A DNA stretch of 64,000 nt from Pseudomonas putida. GTDB taxonomy: Bacteria > Pseudomonadota > Gammaproteobacteria > Pseudomonadales > Pseudomonadaceae. Each line of letters starts with the position of its first letter. Position 1 is the stretch's first letter. Location: positions 186,001 through 250,000 of the forward strand of contig NZ_JANHKS010000004.1 in assembly GCF_028682175.1 (NCBI RefSeq), given 5' to 3'. This document shows positions 48,201 through 57,227 of this stretch, piece by piece. The notes under the pieces are model-generated. The model made no database searches. It was not told the DNA's origin and saw only the letters and a program-made list of their open reading frames with translations. The translations under genes were made by a program, and so were the position numbers.

Positions 48201-48950
48201 TTCCGCGGGCAGATTTTCCACCAGCGGTTGCAACTGGCCCACCAGTTGCGCATCGATGTAACCGGTGGTCCGGGCATTGAGGTTGAGGGTCTTGAGCAAG
48301 TCACCGGTGACGTCCAGCGTCAGCGATAATGGCTTGCCGGCGATATCCGGAAGCTTGACCTGGCCCTGGGCAGTCAATGGCCAGTCGGCGACCGGTTTGA
48401 GCAAGCCGTTGAGGTCAAGGACGATATCGTCGCGCTGGGCATGCACCGAGTCGATTTTCAGCCCGTCAGCGGTCCAGTGGGCCGCCAGTTGCAGGTCGCG
48501 CACCTGCTCGCTGCCATCCAGATGCAGGCTGCCGACCTGCACCTGGCCAAGCTCGATGGCCAAGGGCAACTTCAGATCCGGCAAGGTGATGGGACCGCTG
48601 TTCGATTGCTCAGTCGACGGCGCAAAGTGCATGCGGATATCGCCTGCCTGCAGGGTGTCGATGCACAGGGTCATGCGGGTCAGGCACGACGGCGACCAGT
48701 CGAACACCGGTGCATCAACCTCGACCTTGCTCTCGCCGCTCTGCCACACCAGGGAATCAGCCTGCCAGCGCCCACCCAGGTGGCCGCTGAAGTTCTCGAC
48801 CTGCACCCCGGGCACCCATCCCAGCACCATACGGCTACCCGACTGAGTGCCCAGGATCATTCCCACAGCCACAACCACCAGCAGCACCAGTGCCAACAGG
48901 CTGAGCCCGGTAATGATTCCAATACGTTTCAGCAAAGCCGTACTCGTCAC
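45258..48950 (-). CDS. tamB: Translocation and assembly module subunit TamB
   Basis: A 1,230-residue AsmA-like/DUF490 protein anchored in the inner membrane by an N-terminal helix ('IGIITGLSLLALVLLVVVAVGMIL'). It spans the periplasm as a long beta-taco rich in repeating beta strands. The C-terminal DUF490 domain ends '...SLDIFYKRDF'. With TamA it aids outer-membrane protein assembly, and the family is also implicated in phospholipid transport. It overlaps tamA by 4 nt (ATGA). Its stop is 7 bp from a REP doublet. Confidence 0.93.
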   Translation of the reverse strand: MTSTALLKRIGIITGLSLLALVLLVVVAVGMILGTQSGSRMVLGWVPGVQVENFSGHLGGRWQADSLVWQSGESKVEVDAPVFDWSPSCLTRMTLCIDTLQAGDIRMHFAPSTEQSNSGPITLPDLKLPLAIELGQVQVGSLHLDGSEQVRDLQLAAHWTADGLKIDSVHAQRDDIVLDLNGLLKPVADWPLTAQGQVKLPDIAGKPLSLTLDVTGDLLKTLNLNARTTGYIDAQLVGQLQPLVENLPAEVAITSDAFKPADDLPDTLQLNKLTLNAKGDLAQGYGILGNATLPAEQGPVTLALQGRVDAKGAQIGALDLTASNEQRLKLSGTVDWQKGLSAEAKIDWLDFPWRRLYPVIDEPQVSVHSFKGEVSYTDGKYLGNFAGDFKGPAGPFSLQSPFSGDLQQIFLPQLELVAGQGKATGHLNLQFADGIAWDTALDLSAIDPSYWLAELPGSLAGPLRSKGAFRNEQLNLNADLDLKGRLRGQPAVLQTKADGTGDKWNLNTLEIRLGDNRIQGSGSLQQKLAGQVDINLPRLGQLWPRLQGQVKGRLDLAGTLQAPQGQLGLQGSQLAYETNKLQSLNLAAKLDNAQRANIELKTTGIQAGDTALGTLTVDGQGDIKRQQVKLGLQGPLLKLALALDGNLDKGNWRGRLASGDVQTGGQDWKLQQPAKLERLADGKINFGAHCWLSGNASLCGEDQRLMPDPRLRYHLKQFPLDSLAQWLPKDFAWKGLLNADVQLDVPASGPKGQIVVDASGGTLRVRDKGQWLDFPYQTLKLTSNLTPKKVDTSLDFRGGKLGELIARLSIDPLAKNKTVSGDFNLSGLDVSVARPFVPMVEKLNGKLDGNGRITGGLLAPQVNGNVTLSEGEVSGPELPISLEKLNVQALIAGENVQLKGNWSSGAAGQGNIGGHVAWAQGLDVDIALQGSRLPITVEPYAKLEAAPDLKITLLNDRLAVSGKVLIPKGEITVRQLPPSTVKVSDDTVIVGAQTKEGKPPMAIAMDVNVEVGQDKLSFSGFGLTANLAGHVHIGDNLDTRGELNLNDGRYRAYGQRLTIRKARLLFAGPLDQPYLDIEAIRQTDDVIAGIRLTGSAEQPTTTVFSEPAMSQEQALSYLVLGRPLSTNGEDNNMMAQAALALGLAGSSSTAGKLASGLGIKDFDLDTSGSGDKTSVVASGKITDKLSLRYGVGVFEPANTIALRYLLSKKVYLEAASGVASSLDIFYKRDF

Positions 48951-50677
48951 AGTTCAGGTCCCATCGAGAAGTGCAGACGAATACCGCCGTCATCATCCAG
49001 TGCATGTGCCAGGTCCAGGCGCAGCGGCCCGACCGGTGAAACCCAGCGCACACCGATACCGACACCGGTTTTCAGGCTGGGGAAGTCAAGTGAGTTGAAG
49101 GAGTTGCCCTCGTCGATGAACGCCGCAATCCGCCATTTTTCGGCAATCGAGTATTGGTACTCGGCGCTGCCGGCCACCATGTAACGGCCACCTATCTTGT
49201 CGCCGTCGGAGTTTTCGGGGGACAACGACTGGTAGTCATAGCCGCGCACGCTCTGGTCGCCGCCGGCGAAGAAACGCAGCGAAGGCGGAATGGATTTGTA
49301 ACCGTTGGTGGCCGTTCCGCCCACCTGAACGCGCCCCAGAAAACGGTGATTCTGGGCGATGGTGGTCAAGCCCTTGATCAGTGCGGTGCCGTGCACCACG
49401 TTGGCGTCCGACCCCAGGCCCTCCTTGGCGACCTGAGTGTCGAACTGCAAGCGATAGCCGTTGTGCGGGTCGATGCGGTTGTCGCTGCGCAGGTAGGAAT
49501 AGCTGATACCCGGCATCAACAGCGTGCTCAGGCCCGAATCGTTCCCCAGGCGATACTCTTCGCGCTGCCATTTGAGGGAAATGACCCGCTCCCAACCGCT
49601 GGGCAACTTGCTGTGCCATTCGGGGCCGACCGTCAGCAGTTTGCTGAGGCTGTCGGTGTCGGCGATCTCTTCATACTGATAGCCGCCGGCAAAGCGCAGC
49701 TTATCGGTCAGCGGAGGATCCAGCGGAATGTCATAGAACAGGCCGACGTTCTGCCTCGGCGCGGACAGCTCCGACTCGATGCCATAGCTGTGGCCCTGCG
49801 GGTTGACCCAGTGCCGGGTCCAGTTGGCCTTGACCCGCGGCCCGACGTCCGTGGAATACCCTACACCCAGGCCCATGGTTCGCGGCTTGCGGGTCTGCAG
49901 CTGAACGGCCACCGGGATGATTTGCCCCTGGGCGTCGGTGGGCGATGCATCGACGCGCACGCCTTCGAAATAACCGCTGGACTGCATCGCCTGGTTGAGC
50001 TCGGCAATCAGCTCGGAGTCATAGGGGGTATTTTCCTTGAACGGCACCATGCGCTTGAGCAGGTCCTCGTCGAAGGGGGCATCGCCGCTGAAAATGACCT
50101 TGCCCAGGGAAAAACGCGGGCCGCTGTCGTAGACCAGTTCGATGTCGGCCACCCCTGCACGGGGATCGACCGACAGACGTTGGGTCACGAAGCGACCGTT
50201 AAAGAAGCCATAGCGCGCCGCCTGATTCTGGATCAGTTTCTTGGCGTCCTCGTAGTTGCCATGGTTAAGCACAGCGCCGGTTTTCAGCGCGTCACTCTTG
50301 GGCACTCTGAATGCCTTGAGCTGGCTGGCGGGGCCTTCGATGCGTACCGTCACGTTGCGCAGGTGCACCGGCTCGCCCGCTTGCACACTCAGGATCAGAT
50401 GCAGGTTCTTGTCGATGCGTTTGACTTCGCTGTCGACCTGGGCCTGGTAATAGCCCAAGGCCTGCGCGGCCTTTTGCGCCTGTTCGACGGCCCCGACGCT
50501 GAAACGCTCGAGCGCCTGTTCGTCACGCTCGCCGAGGCTGCCCACGTACCCTTCAATGTTGGATTTGAGCGCGGAATTGGACGGTTTTATCTTCACATCC
50601 AGTTGCGCATCGGCAAAAACCGCGCAACTGGAAACCATCAGGAGAAAACCACTGGTGAATCGACCGGGAAACTTCAT
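48947..50677 (-). CDS. tamA: Translocation and assembly module subunit TamA
   Basis: An Omp85-family outer-membrane protein. The 576-residue precursor has a signal peptide ('FTSGFLLMVSSCAVFADA'), three POTRA domains (to about residue 260) and a 16-stranded beta barrel with the conserved 'GIGVRWVSPVGPLRLDLAHAL' and a C-terminal strand. Operon partner of tamB. Confidence 0.94.
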   Translation of the reverse strand: MKFPGRFTSGFLLMVSSCAVFADAQLDVKIKPSNSALKSNIEGYVGSLGERDEQALERFSVGAVEQAQKAAQALGYYQAQVDSEVKRIDKNLHLILSVQAGEPVHLRNVTVRIEGPASQLKAFRVPKSDALKTGAVLNHGNYEDAKKLIQNQAARYGFFNGRFVTQRLSVDPRAGVADIELVYDSGPRFSLGKVIFSGDAPFDEDLLKRMVPFKENTPYDSELIAELNQAMQSSGYFEGVRVDASPTDAQGQIIPVAVQLQTRKPRTMGLGVGYSTDVGPRVKANWTRHWVNPQGHSYGIESELSAPRQNVGLFYDIPLDPPLTDKLRFAGGYQYEEIADTDSLSKLLTVGPEWHSKLPSGWERVISLKWQREEYRLGNDSGLSTLLMPGISYSYLRSDNRIDPHNGYRLQFDTQVAKEGLGSDANVVHGTALIKGLTTIAQNHRFLGRVQVGGTATNGYKSIPPSLRFFAGGDQSVRGYDYQSLSPENSDGDKIGGRYMVAGSAEYQYSIAEKWRIAAFIDEGNSFNSLDFPSLKTGVGIGVRWVSPVGPLRLDLAHALDDDGGIRLHFSMGPEL

Positions 50678-50743
50678 AGGCGCGGATGCTACACGAGCGG
50701 CGGGCGATGCTGAAACCCGCAGGAATTGAGAGTTAATCCGCGG

Positions 50744-51394
50744 TCAAGCCATGGAACCCAGTGAAACCTGTGGATTGGGGTGAAAAAACACATGCTCTCG
50801 GACAGGTCCTACAGCAATTTCACCGATTTCCTCGTACCCCTGTCTGCGATAGAAATCCAGATATTTACCGTTTCCGGTATCGAGCACCACCCCTTGGGAA
50901 TTCTCGTCCACGGCACACCAGTCATGCAGCGCTTGCAGCAACTGTTCGCCATAGTGCTGGCCCTGGAAGTCCGGGCGAATGCCGAGCAGTGGCAAGACAT
51001 GCACCGCGTCCGAAGGCAGGCAGGCCAGCACTGACTGGTAATACTCCAGATAGCGTTGGGTGCAGCGCAAACCGGCACCCATCACCATGCGCAGGCGCCA
51101 GGCCCAGCTCTCGGTGATGCCCAGACGACGTTGCGGCGGCGCAATCAAGGCAACGCCGATCAGACGATCTTCGACGAAGAGCCCCAGGGCTGGCATGTCC
51201 TGAAGGAAGTGTTGCTTGACCAGTTCACGGATGGTCGCCCGCACTCGCTGCTCATAGCCGGGGCGTGCTGATTCGAACAGCCACTCGAAGCTGGGTTCGT
51301 GCCGATACGCCTGATACAACAGGGAGCGTGCTTCTCTGGAATAGCCGCTGTCCAGTTGACGAATTTCGGCAGGGGCATTCGTTGATTCAGGCAT
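50744..51394 (-). CDS. GNAT family N-acetyltransferase
   Basis: A 216-residue protein with the GNAT fold. The acetyl-CoA loop region is 'LGIRPDFQGQHYGEQLLQALHDW', followed by 'VVLDTGNGKYLDFYRRQGYEEIGE'. The acceptor is unknown. It lies 66 bp upstream of tamA on the same strand. Confidence 0.85.
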   Translation of the reverse strand: MPESTNAPAEIRQLDSGYSREARSLLYQAYRHEPSFEWLFESARPGYEQRVRATIRELVKQHFLQDMPALGLFVEDRLIGVALIAPPQRRLGITESWAWRLRMVMGAGLRCTQRYLEYYQSVLACLPSDAVHVLPLLGIRPDFQGQHYGEQLLQALHDWCAVDENSQGVVLDTGNGKYLDFYRRQGYEEIGEIAVGPVREHVFFHPNPQVSLGSMA

Positions 51395-51606
51395 GTGATC
51401 CGTTCCTTTCCATGGCGACCTGGCGCGACTGGCCGGTCTGCTGGTTTCAACACTTCGAGTGACTGGCTCCCACGACAGTTCCGGCGAGTTTTACCTGCGT
51501 TTCCTACAGCGTAGCAGGCTCGCAGTCCGAGATTGTGTGTTGGCGCTGGCCGTTGGCGGCGTGCTCAGCTAGCATCGCTTTTTGTTTTGTGCCGGGACTT
51601 GCGTCT

Positions 51607-52419
51607 ATGAAAATTGTTTCTTTCAACATCAACGGCCTGCGCGCCCGTCCGCATCAGCTGGCGGCGCTGATCGAAAAACACCAACCCGACGTCATCGGCC
51701 TGCAGGAAACCAAGGTCTCGGACGAACAGTTCCCGCAAGCGGAAATCGAAGCGCTGGGCTATCACGTTCACTTCCACGGCCAGAAAGGCCACTACGGTGT
51801 CGCCCTGCTCTCGCGCCTGCCACCGCTGAGCCTGCACAAGGGCTTTGACACCGACGATGAAGAGGCCCAGCGCCGTTTCATCTGGGGCACTTTCGCCGAT
51901 CGTAACGGCGTGCCGGTGACGATCATGAACGGCTACTTCCCACAGGGCGAAAGCCGCGACCACCCCACCAAGTTCCCGGCCAAGACCAAGTTCTACGCCG
52001 ACCTGCAACAGTTGCTGGAAACGCGCTTCAGCAATGATCAGCCGTTGCTGGTGATGGGTGACGTGAACATTTCCCCCGAAGACAGCGACATCGGCATCGG
52101 CCCGGACAACGCCAAACGCTGGCTGAAAACCGGCAAATGCAGCTTCCTGCCCGAAGAGCGCGAGTGGATGGCCAAGCTCAAGAATTGGGGCCTGGTGGAC
52201 AGCTTCCGGCATCTGTACCCGGAAGTGATCGACCAGTTCAGCTGGTTCGATTACCGCAGCCGCGGTTTCGAAGACGAGCCCAAGCGCGGCCTGCGCATCG
52301 ACCTGATCATGGCGTCCCAGGGCCTGCAACCGCGGATCAAGGCAGCCGGTGTCGATTACGAATTGCGCGGAATGGAAAAACCTTCCGATCATGCGCCGAT
52401 CTGGCTGGAATTAACCTGA
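51607..52419 (+). CDS. xthA: Exodeoxyribonuclease III
   Basis: A Mg-dependent AP endonuclease and 3'-5' exonuclease of base-excision repair. The 270-residue product shows '[18 protein letters not shown]', '[12 protein letters not shown]' (metal Glu), '[12 protein letters not shown]', '[18 protein letters not shown]' and '[10 protein letters not shown]...[11 protein letters not shown]' (catalytic Asp-His). The start at 51607 follows family practice; a longer frame from 51535 adds unrelated residues. Divergent from the acetyltransferase gene. Confidence 0.96.
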   Translation: MKIVSFNINGLRARPHQLAALIEKHQPDVIGLQETKVSDEQFPQAEIEALGYHVHFHGQKGHYGVALLSRLPPLSLHKGFDTDDEEAQRRFIWGTFADRNGVPVTIMNGYFPQGESRDHPTKFPAKTKFYADLQQLLETRFSNDQPLLVMGDVNISPEDSDIGIGPDNAKRWLKTGKCSFLPEEREWMAKLKNWGLVDSFRHLYPEVIDQFSWFDYRSRGFEDEPKRGLRIDLIMASQGLQPRIKAAGVDYELRGMEKPSDHAPIWLELT

Positions 52420-52462
52420 GCCCACCAGTTCCTGTACCCGATTGATCCGCGCACACCATAAC

Positions 52463-52600
52463 CCGTAGCAGCCGGGCTTGCCCGCGGGGGCGTCCTTGAG
52501 ATCGCTCCCGCCGGCAAGCCGTGCTGCTACGGGTTATGCGGTGCACGCCTCCGTCGCGTACAGCCGTATCCGTAGCAGTCCGGCTTGCCGGCGTCAGCGG
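52463..52600. repeat. REP doublet (52463-52532) and single REP (52570-52600)
   Basis: CCGTAGCAGCCGGGCTTGCC-type inverted copies, then a single CCGTAGCAGTCCGGCTTGCC copy, lie between xthA and the PstS-like/OmpA gene. Confidence 0.88.
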
Positions 52601-52675
52601 TCTTTTCGCTGTCATATTCATGCAACGCGACTGTCTTATTCTCCGGCAACTTTTGTTTACAAGAAGATGCCGCTC

Positions 52676-54031
52676 ATGCAGCGCACTGGTTTACTTTCCT
52701 CTCTCATCGTGGCCTCCCTGGCGGCGCTGATCCCTTTCTTCGCAAACGCTGGCGCCCTGCCCGTACCCGCTGACGGCACGCCCGCTTTGCGCATTCAAGG
52801 TTCCAACACCATTGGCGCCCAGTTGGGTCCGGCGCTGGTCATGGGGTTGCTCGGCGAACAAGGCGCACGCGCCGTCGAGCTGCAACCGGGTGCACGCGCC
52901 AATGAAAGCCGTGTCGTTGGTCAACTGCCGTCCGGTGAGAATGTCCGCATCGACATTGCCGCTCACGGCTCAAGCACAGGCTTCAGCGCGCTGAAAAACA
53001 ATCATGCAGACCTCGCCGCGTCTTCACGACCCATCCGGGACAGTGAGGCCAGCGAACTCTCGGCACTGGGCGACCTGCGCAATGCCAAGGCTGAACAGGT
53101 GATCGCCATCGATGGCGTAGCGGTGATTCTCAACCCGGGCAATCCCGTCCGTGAACTGACCACCGCGCAACTGGCCGGGATGTTCAGCGGCGAGATCCAC
53201 GACTGGGAACAGGTGGGCGGTACCGGTGGCCCCATCCATCTTTACGCCCGCGACCAGCAGTCAGGCACCTATGACACCTTCGCCGAACTGGTACTGGCCA
53301 AATTTGGCAAAACCTTGAGCACGCAGGCGAAACGTTTCGAATCCAGCGAAGACCTTTCCGACGAGGTCAGCCAGGACCGCCAAGGCATCGGTTTCATCGG
53401 CCTGCCCTACGTGCGCAAGGCAAAGGCCGTGGCGATCATCGACGGCGATTCCAGACCCATGCTGCCCACCGTCAGCCTGATTGCCACCGAAGATTACCCC
53501 CTGTCCCGCAGGTTGTATCTGTACCTTGCGCCCGACAGCAAACAGCGCTGGGCCAAGGCGCTGGTGCGCTTTGCCCAGAGTCCGCAGGGTCAGTCCATCG
53601 TCGCGCAGAACGGTTTCGTCGCCCAGACCGTGCAGGCGGTGAAGGTACGGCCTACCCAGGAAATGCCGGCGCAGTATCAGGAATTGACCCGCGAGGCCGA
53701 GCGCCTTTCAGTCAACTTCCGCTTCGCCCAAGGCAGCGCCACGCTGGACTCCAAGGCCCGACTGGATCTGAAGCGGGTGGTCGATTACCTCAAGACCCAT
53801 GACAAGCTGAAGCAGAAAGTCACGTTGGTGGGGTTCGGCGATGCCAAGAGTGACCCGGCCCGGGCGCAGTTGCTGTCCAGGCTGCGGGCGATGGCCGTGC
53901 GCCGGGAACTGCTGAAAAGCCAGGTGATCCTGCGCGATGTGCAGGGCTTTGGGGATGAGATGCCGGTGGCAGCGAATGATGTCGATGAAGGCCGGATCAA
54001 GAATCGGCGGGTTGAGGTGTGGGTGGAGTGA
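52676..54031 (+). CDS. PstS-like phosphate-binding domain fused to OmpA peptidoglycan-binding domain
   Basis: A 451-residue secreted protein. A signal peptide ('LLSSLIVASLAALIPFFANA') is followed by a PBP-like/PstS_2 domain (about residues 35-330: 'LRIQGSNTIGAQLGPALV', 'GFIGLPYVRKAKAVAI', 'YLYLAPDSKQRWAKALVRF'). The C-terminal OmpA domain (about 345-451: 'VNFRFAQGSATLDSKARLDLK', 'GFGDAKSDPARAQLLSRLRA') has lost part of the usual NxxLSxxRA peptidoglycan motif. It probably sits in the periplasm bound to the cell wall. Ligand unknown. The start could be nine nt earlier at 52667. Confidence 0.85.
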   Translation: MQRTGLLSSLIVASLAALIPFFANAGALPVPADGTPALRIQGSNTIGAQLGPALVMGLLGEQGARAVELQPGARANESRVVGQLPSGENVRIDIAAHGSSTGFSALKNNHADLAASSRPIRDSEASELSALGDLRNAKAEQVIAIDGVAVILNPGNPVRELTTAQLAGMFSGEIHDWEQVGGTGGPIHLYARDQQSGTYDTFAELVLAKFGKTLSTQAKRFESSEDLSDEVSQDRQGIGFIGLPYVRKAKAVAIIDGDSRPMLPTVSLIATEDYPLSRRLYLYLAPDSKQRWAKALVRFAQSPQGQSIVAQNGFVAQTVQAVKVRPTQEMPAQYQELTREAERLSVNFRFAQGSATLDSKARLDLKRVVDYLKTHDKLKQKVTLVGFGDAKSDPARAQLLSRLRAMAVRRELLKSQVILRDVQGFGDEMPVAANDVDEGRIKNRRVEVWVE

Positions 54032-54039
54032 CCGCGCTC

Positions 54040-54131
54040 CTGTAGGAGTGAGCTTGCTCGCGATAGCGTTCTGTCAGCAGACAAAAGTCCGACTGACACT
54101 CCGCCATCGCGAGCAAGCTCACTCCTACAGG
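54040..54131. repeat. REP doublet (TGTAGGAGTGAGCTTGCTCGCG class)
   Basis: Inverted copies between the two convergent genes. Confidence 0.9.
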
Positions 54132-54144
54132 AATTGTGTTGGGC

Positions 54145-55368
54145 TTAGGAACGCATCAGCTCCTTAGGCACATATTTGCCCACTTCATACTTGCCAATCG
54201 CCGCCCGGTGCACCTCATCCGGGCCGTCCGCCAGGCGCAGGGTGCGCTGCATGGCGTACATGTAGGCCAGCGGGAAATCGCCGCTGACACCGGCACCGCC
54301 ATGGATCTGGATCGCCCGGTCGATCACCCGCAGCGCGACGTTGGGCGCGACCACCTTGATCTGGGCGATTTCACTTCTGGCCACTTTGTTGCCAACGGTG
54401 TCCATCATGTACGCAGCCTTGAGCGTCAATAGGCGCGCCATGTCGATTTCCATCCGAGAATCGGCGATCTTGTCGATATTACCGCCTAACCGCGCCAATG
54501 GCTTTCCGAAGGCCGTGCGCTGGACCGAACGTTTGCACATCAATTCCAGCGCGCGCTCCGCCATGCCGATCGAGCGCATGCAGTGGTGAATCCGCCCCGG
54601 CCCCAAGCGGCCCTGGGCGATCTCGAAACCGCGACCCTCGCCCAGCAGCACGTTCTCGTAAGGCACTCGCACGTCTTCGAACAGCACCTCGGCGTGGCCA
54701 TGGGGCGCGTCGTCGTAACCGAACACCGGCAACGGCCGCACGATCTTCACGCCGGGCGTGTCGACAGGCACCAGGATCATCGAATGCTGCTGGTGACGCG
54801 GGCCGTCAGGATTGCTCAGCCCCATGAAGATCAGGATCTTGCAACGCGGATCACAAGCACCGGAGGTCCACCACTTGCGGCCATTGATCACCCACTCATC
54901 GCCCTGGCGCTCGGCCCGCGCCGCCATGTTGGTGGCATCCGAGGAGGCCACGTCCGGCTCGGTCATGGCGAACGCCGAGCGGATCTCGCCACGCAGCAAA
55001 GGCTTAAGCCACTGCTGCTTTTGTGACTCGCTTGCGTAGCGCACCAGGACTTCCATGTTGCCGGTGTCCGGTGCCGAGCAGTTGAACGGCTCCGGTCCCA
55101 GCAGCGAGCGGCCCATGATCTCGGCCAAGGGGGCGTATTCCAGGTTGGTCAGCCCCGCGCCCAGTTCCGATTCCGGCAGAAACAGGTTCCACAAACCCTC
55201 GGCCTTGGCCCGTGCCTTGAGCTCTTCCATGATGGCGGTGGGCTGCCAGCGATCGCCTTCGGCCACCTGCCGCTCGAACACCGACTCGGCGGGGTACACA
55301 TAGGCGTCCATGAACGCCGTGACGCGCTCGCGCAATTCCTGGACCTTGGGGGAGTAAGCGAAATCCAT
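54145..55368 (-). CDS. Acyl-CoA dehydrogenase
   Basis: A 407-residue FAD-dependent dehydrogenase with the three-domain ACAD fold. FAD/substrate loops are '[16 protein letters not shown]' and '[16 protein letters not shown]'; the C-terminal part has '[35 protein letters not shown]'. It is closest in style to the larger ACAD10/11-like enzymes, substrate unknown. It is divergent from a LysR gene (169-bp intergenic region). Confidence 0.9.
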   Translation of the reverse strand: MDFAYSPKVQELRERVTAFMDAYVYPAESVFERQVAEGDRWQPTAIMEELKARAKAEGLWNLFLPESELGAGLTNLEYAPLAEIMGRSLLGPEPFNCSAPDTGNMEVLVRYASESQKQQWLKPLLRGEIRSAFAMTEPDVASSDATNMAARAERQGDEWVINGRKWWTSGACDPRCKILIFMGLSNPDGPRHQQHSMILVPVDTPGVKIVRPLPVFGYDDAPHGHAEVLFEDVRVPYENVLLGEGRGFEIAQGRLGPGRIHHCMRSIGMAERALELMCKRSVQRTAFGKPLARLGGNIDKIADSRMEIDMARLLTLKAAYMMDTVGNKVARSEIAQIKVVAPNVALRVIDRAIQIHGGAGVSGDFPLAYMYAMQRTLRLADGPDEVHRAAIGKYEVGKYVPKELMRS

Positions 55369-55537
55369 GGGCAGCTACCTTCTGATGAGGTGTTTCAAAA
55401 CATGCCGAGGATGCTAGATCACGCCCTTCCATTTATCTAACCTATTCTCGCCGTGTATAAACATTCATCACTGATATATGATTGCCCCGTTCCTGTACGA
55501 ACGTCCCAAAATAAAAATCAGCGAGAGGCGCAAAGCA

Positions 55538-56485
55538 ATGAATCTGAGCAAGGTCGATCTCAACCTCTTTATTGTGTTTGACGCCATCTATACGGAAGCC
55601 AATCTGACCCGCGCCGGTCAGATCGTCGGCATCACCCAGCCCGCAGTGTCCAACGCCCTGGCACGGCTTCGCGAGACCTTCAACGACCCGCTGTTCGTGC
55701 GCACGGCCCAGGGCATGGTGCCTACACCCATGGCCCAGAACATCATCGGTCCGGTGCGCAATGCCCTGTCTCTGCTGCGAGTGTCAGTGCAGGAAAGCCG
55801 CATCTTCAACCCGCTGCAGGCCGTCAAGAACTACCGCATCAGCATGACCGACCTTACCGAAGCGGTGATTCTGCCAGTATTGTTTCAACGCCTACGCCGC
55901 CTGGCACCGGCGGTGACCATTGAGAGTTTTCTCTCAAGACGCCGGGAAACCACCAAGGAACTGGCAGCCGGTCGCCTGGACTTTGCCGTGGACGCGCCGC
56001 TGAACACTGACCCGCAGGTACGCCATGTCAAGCTGATGGAAGATCAGTACGTTTGCGCCATGCGCCGCGGCCACCCATTGGCGCAGAAGCAGAGCATTAC
56101 CCTGGATGAGTATCTGGCTGTGGCGCACATCCACATTTCCAGCCGCCGCAGTGGCCTGGGCTATGTGGACCTGTCACTGGGCAAGATGGGCATCCAGCGC
56201 AAGATCGCCCTGCGCTCCCAGCATTACCTGATGGCGTCCCAGGTGCTGCACCAGACCGACATGGTCATGACCGTCCCCGAACGTTTTGCACGGCGCAACG
56301 ACCTGCATTTCGTCTACCTGCCGGTCAATGACGTGCCCACCGTGGAAACCCACTTGTACTGGCACGAAAGCACCGACCAGGACCCCGCGAACCGCTGGAT
56401 GCGCGAGCAGATCATCGAGCTGTGCCAACTGGTGACTGCTCAGGAGCGCAAACTTGAGAAAGAACTTGAAGTAGTGGTTAAATAG
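55538..56485 (+). CDS. LysR family transcriptional regulator
   Basis: A 315-residue LTTR. The HTH is in 'LTRAGQIVGITQPAVSNALARLRETFNDPLFV', typical of the NodD/PA2551-like branch, and the effector domain follows. The ATG at 55538 is preceded by GCGAGAGGCGC. Divergent from the acyl-CoA dehydrogenase gene, which it probably regulates. Confidence 0.9.
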   Translation: MNLSKVDLNLFIVFDAIYTEANLTRAGQIVGITQPAVSNALARLRETFNDPLFVRTAQGMVPTPMAQNIIGPVRNALSLLRVSVQESRIFNPLQAVKNYRISMTDLTEAVILPVLFQRLRRLAPAVTIESFLSRRRETTKELAAGRLDFAVDAPLNTDPQVRHVKLMEDQYVCAMRRGHPLAQKQSITLDEYLAVAHIHISSRRSGLGYVDLSLGKMGIQRKIALRSQHYLMASQVLHQTDMVMTVPERFARRNDLHFVYLPVNDVPTVETHLYWHESTDQDPANRWMREQIIELCQLVTAQERKLEKELEVVVK

Positions 56486-56538
56486 TTGTTTATCAGTGAG
56501 TTATAAGAAATATCTAATTTAGGTTCTAGGCTACAGTC

Positions 56539-56694
56539 CCGTAGCAGCATGGCTTGCTGGCAGCGGCGGTCTCAGGGGCGCTGTCGCGGGCAAGCGCGCT
56601 CCTACAGGGGCGGGTGCAAGCCCTACTCGTAGCAGTCCGGCTTGCCGGCGTCGGCGATTTTGAAAACGCCCCCGCCGGCAAGCCGTGCTGCTAC
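56539..56694. repeat. Chimeric REP pair (56539-56609) and REP doublet (56628-56694)
   Basis: The first element joins a CCGTAGCAGCATGGCTTGC left arm to a right arm of another class (GGGCAAGCGCGCTCCTACAG). The second is a normal CGTAGCAGTCCGGC doublet. Both lie in the 307-bp gap before liuR. Confidence 0.8.
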
Positions 56695-56731
56695 GAGGGA
56701 TATGGGGGTGCCTAAGCTATCGCGCACAGAC

Positions 56732-56751
56732 TTGACGTTTACGTTAAGGTC
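56732..56751 (+). promoter_or_regulatory. liuR promoter/LiuR operator
   Basis: TTGACGTTTACGTTAAGGTC: a -35-like TTGACG runs into a TTTACGTTAA motif shared with the operator before liuA (58851-58866). A possible -10 (TAGCTT, 56756-56761) lies 18 nt downstream of the -35, which places the operator between -35 and -10, as in MerR-family promoters. Confidence 0.7.
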
Positions 56752-56792
56752 GCCGTAGCTTACCCCCCAAGCACCCTCCTTCGAGCCCCCCT

Positions 56793-57176
56793 ATGAGCAA
56801 CCCGACCTACAGCATCTCCGACCTGGCCCGCGAGTTGGATATAACCACCCGCACCATCCGGTTCTACGAAGAACAAGGCATGCTCAGCCCCGAGCGCCGC
56901 GGCCTGGAACGCATCTATTCGGCCAAGGACAAAGTCACCCTCAAGCTCATCCTGCGGGGTAAACGCATCGGTTTTTCCCTCGCCGAATGCCGCGACCTCA
57001 TCGGCCTGTACGACCCCACCGGCGACAACCAGAAACAACTGACCACGATGCTGCAGAAAATCGCCGAGCGCCGCGCGCAGCTCGATCAGCAGTTGCTGGA
57101 CATCCAGCAGATGCAGCTGGAACTGGATACCGCCGAAGAACGCTGCAAAATCGCGCTTGGCAATTCGTCTATATAA
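56793..57176 (+). CDS. liuR: LiuR, MerR-family regulator of leucine/isovalerate catabolism
   Basis: A 127-residue DNA-binding regulator. The winged HTH is 'YSISDLARELDITTRTIRFYEEQGMLSPERRGLERIYS', then 'KLILRGKRIGFSLAECRDLIGLYDP' and a dimerisation coiled coil to the C-terminus. There is no metal-binding Cys cluster. LiuR represses the liu genes in related bacteria. Its own promoter and the liuA upstream region share the TTTACGTTAA motif. It lies 51 bp upstream of liuE. Confidence 0.93.
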   Translation: MSNPTYSISDLARELDITTRTIRFYEEQGMLSPERRGLERIYSAKDKVTLKLILRGKRIGFSLAECRDLIGLYDPTGDNQKQLTTMLQKIAERRAQLDQQLLDIQQMQLELDTAEERCKIALGNSSI

Positions 57177-57227
57177 CAACGAGTTAAGCGATAGATCTCG
57201 AACCACTCTCACCCAAGGAGCACTGCC

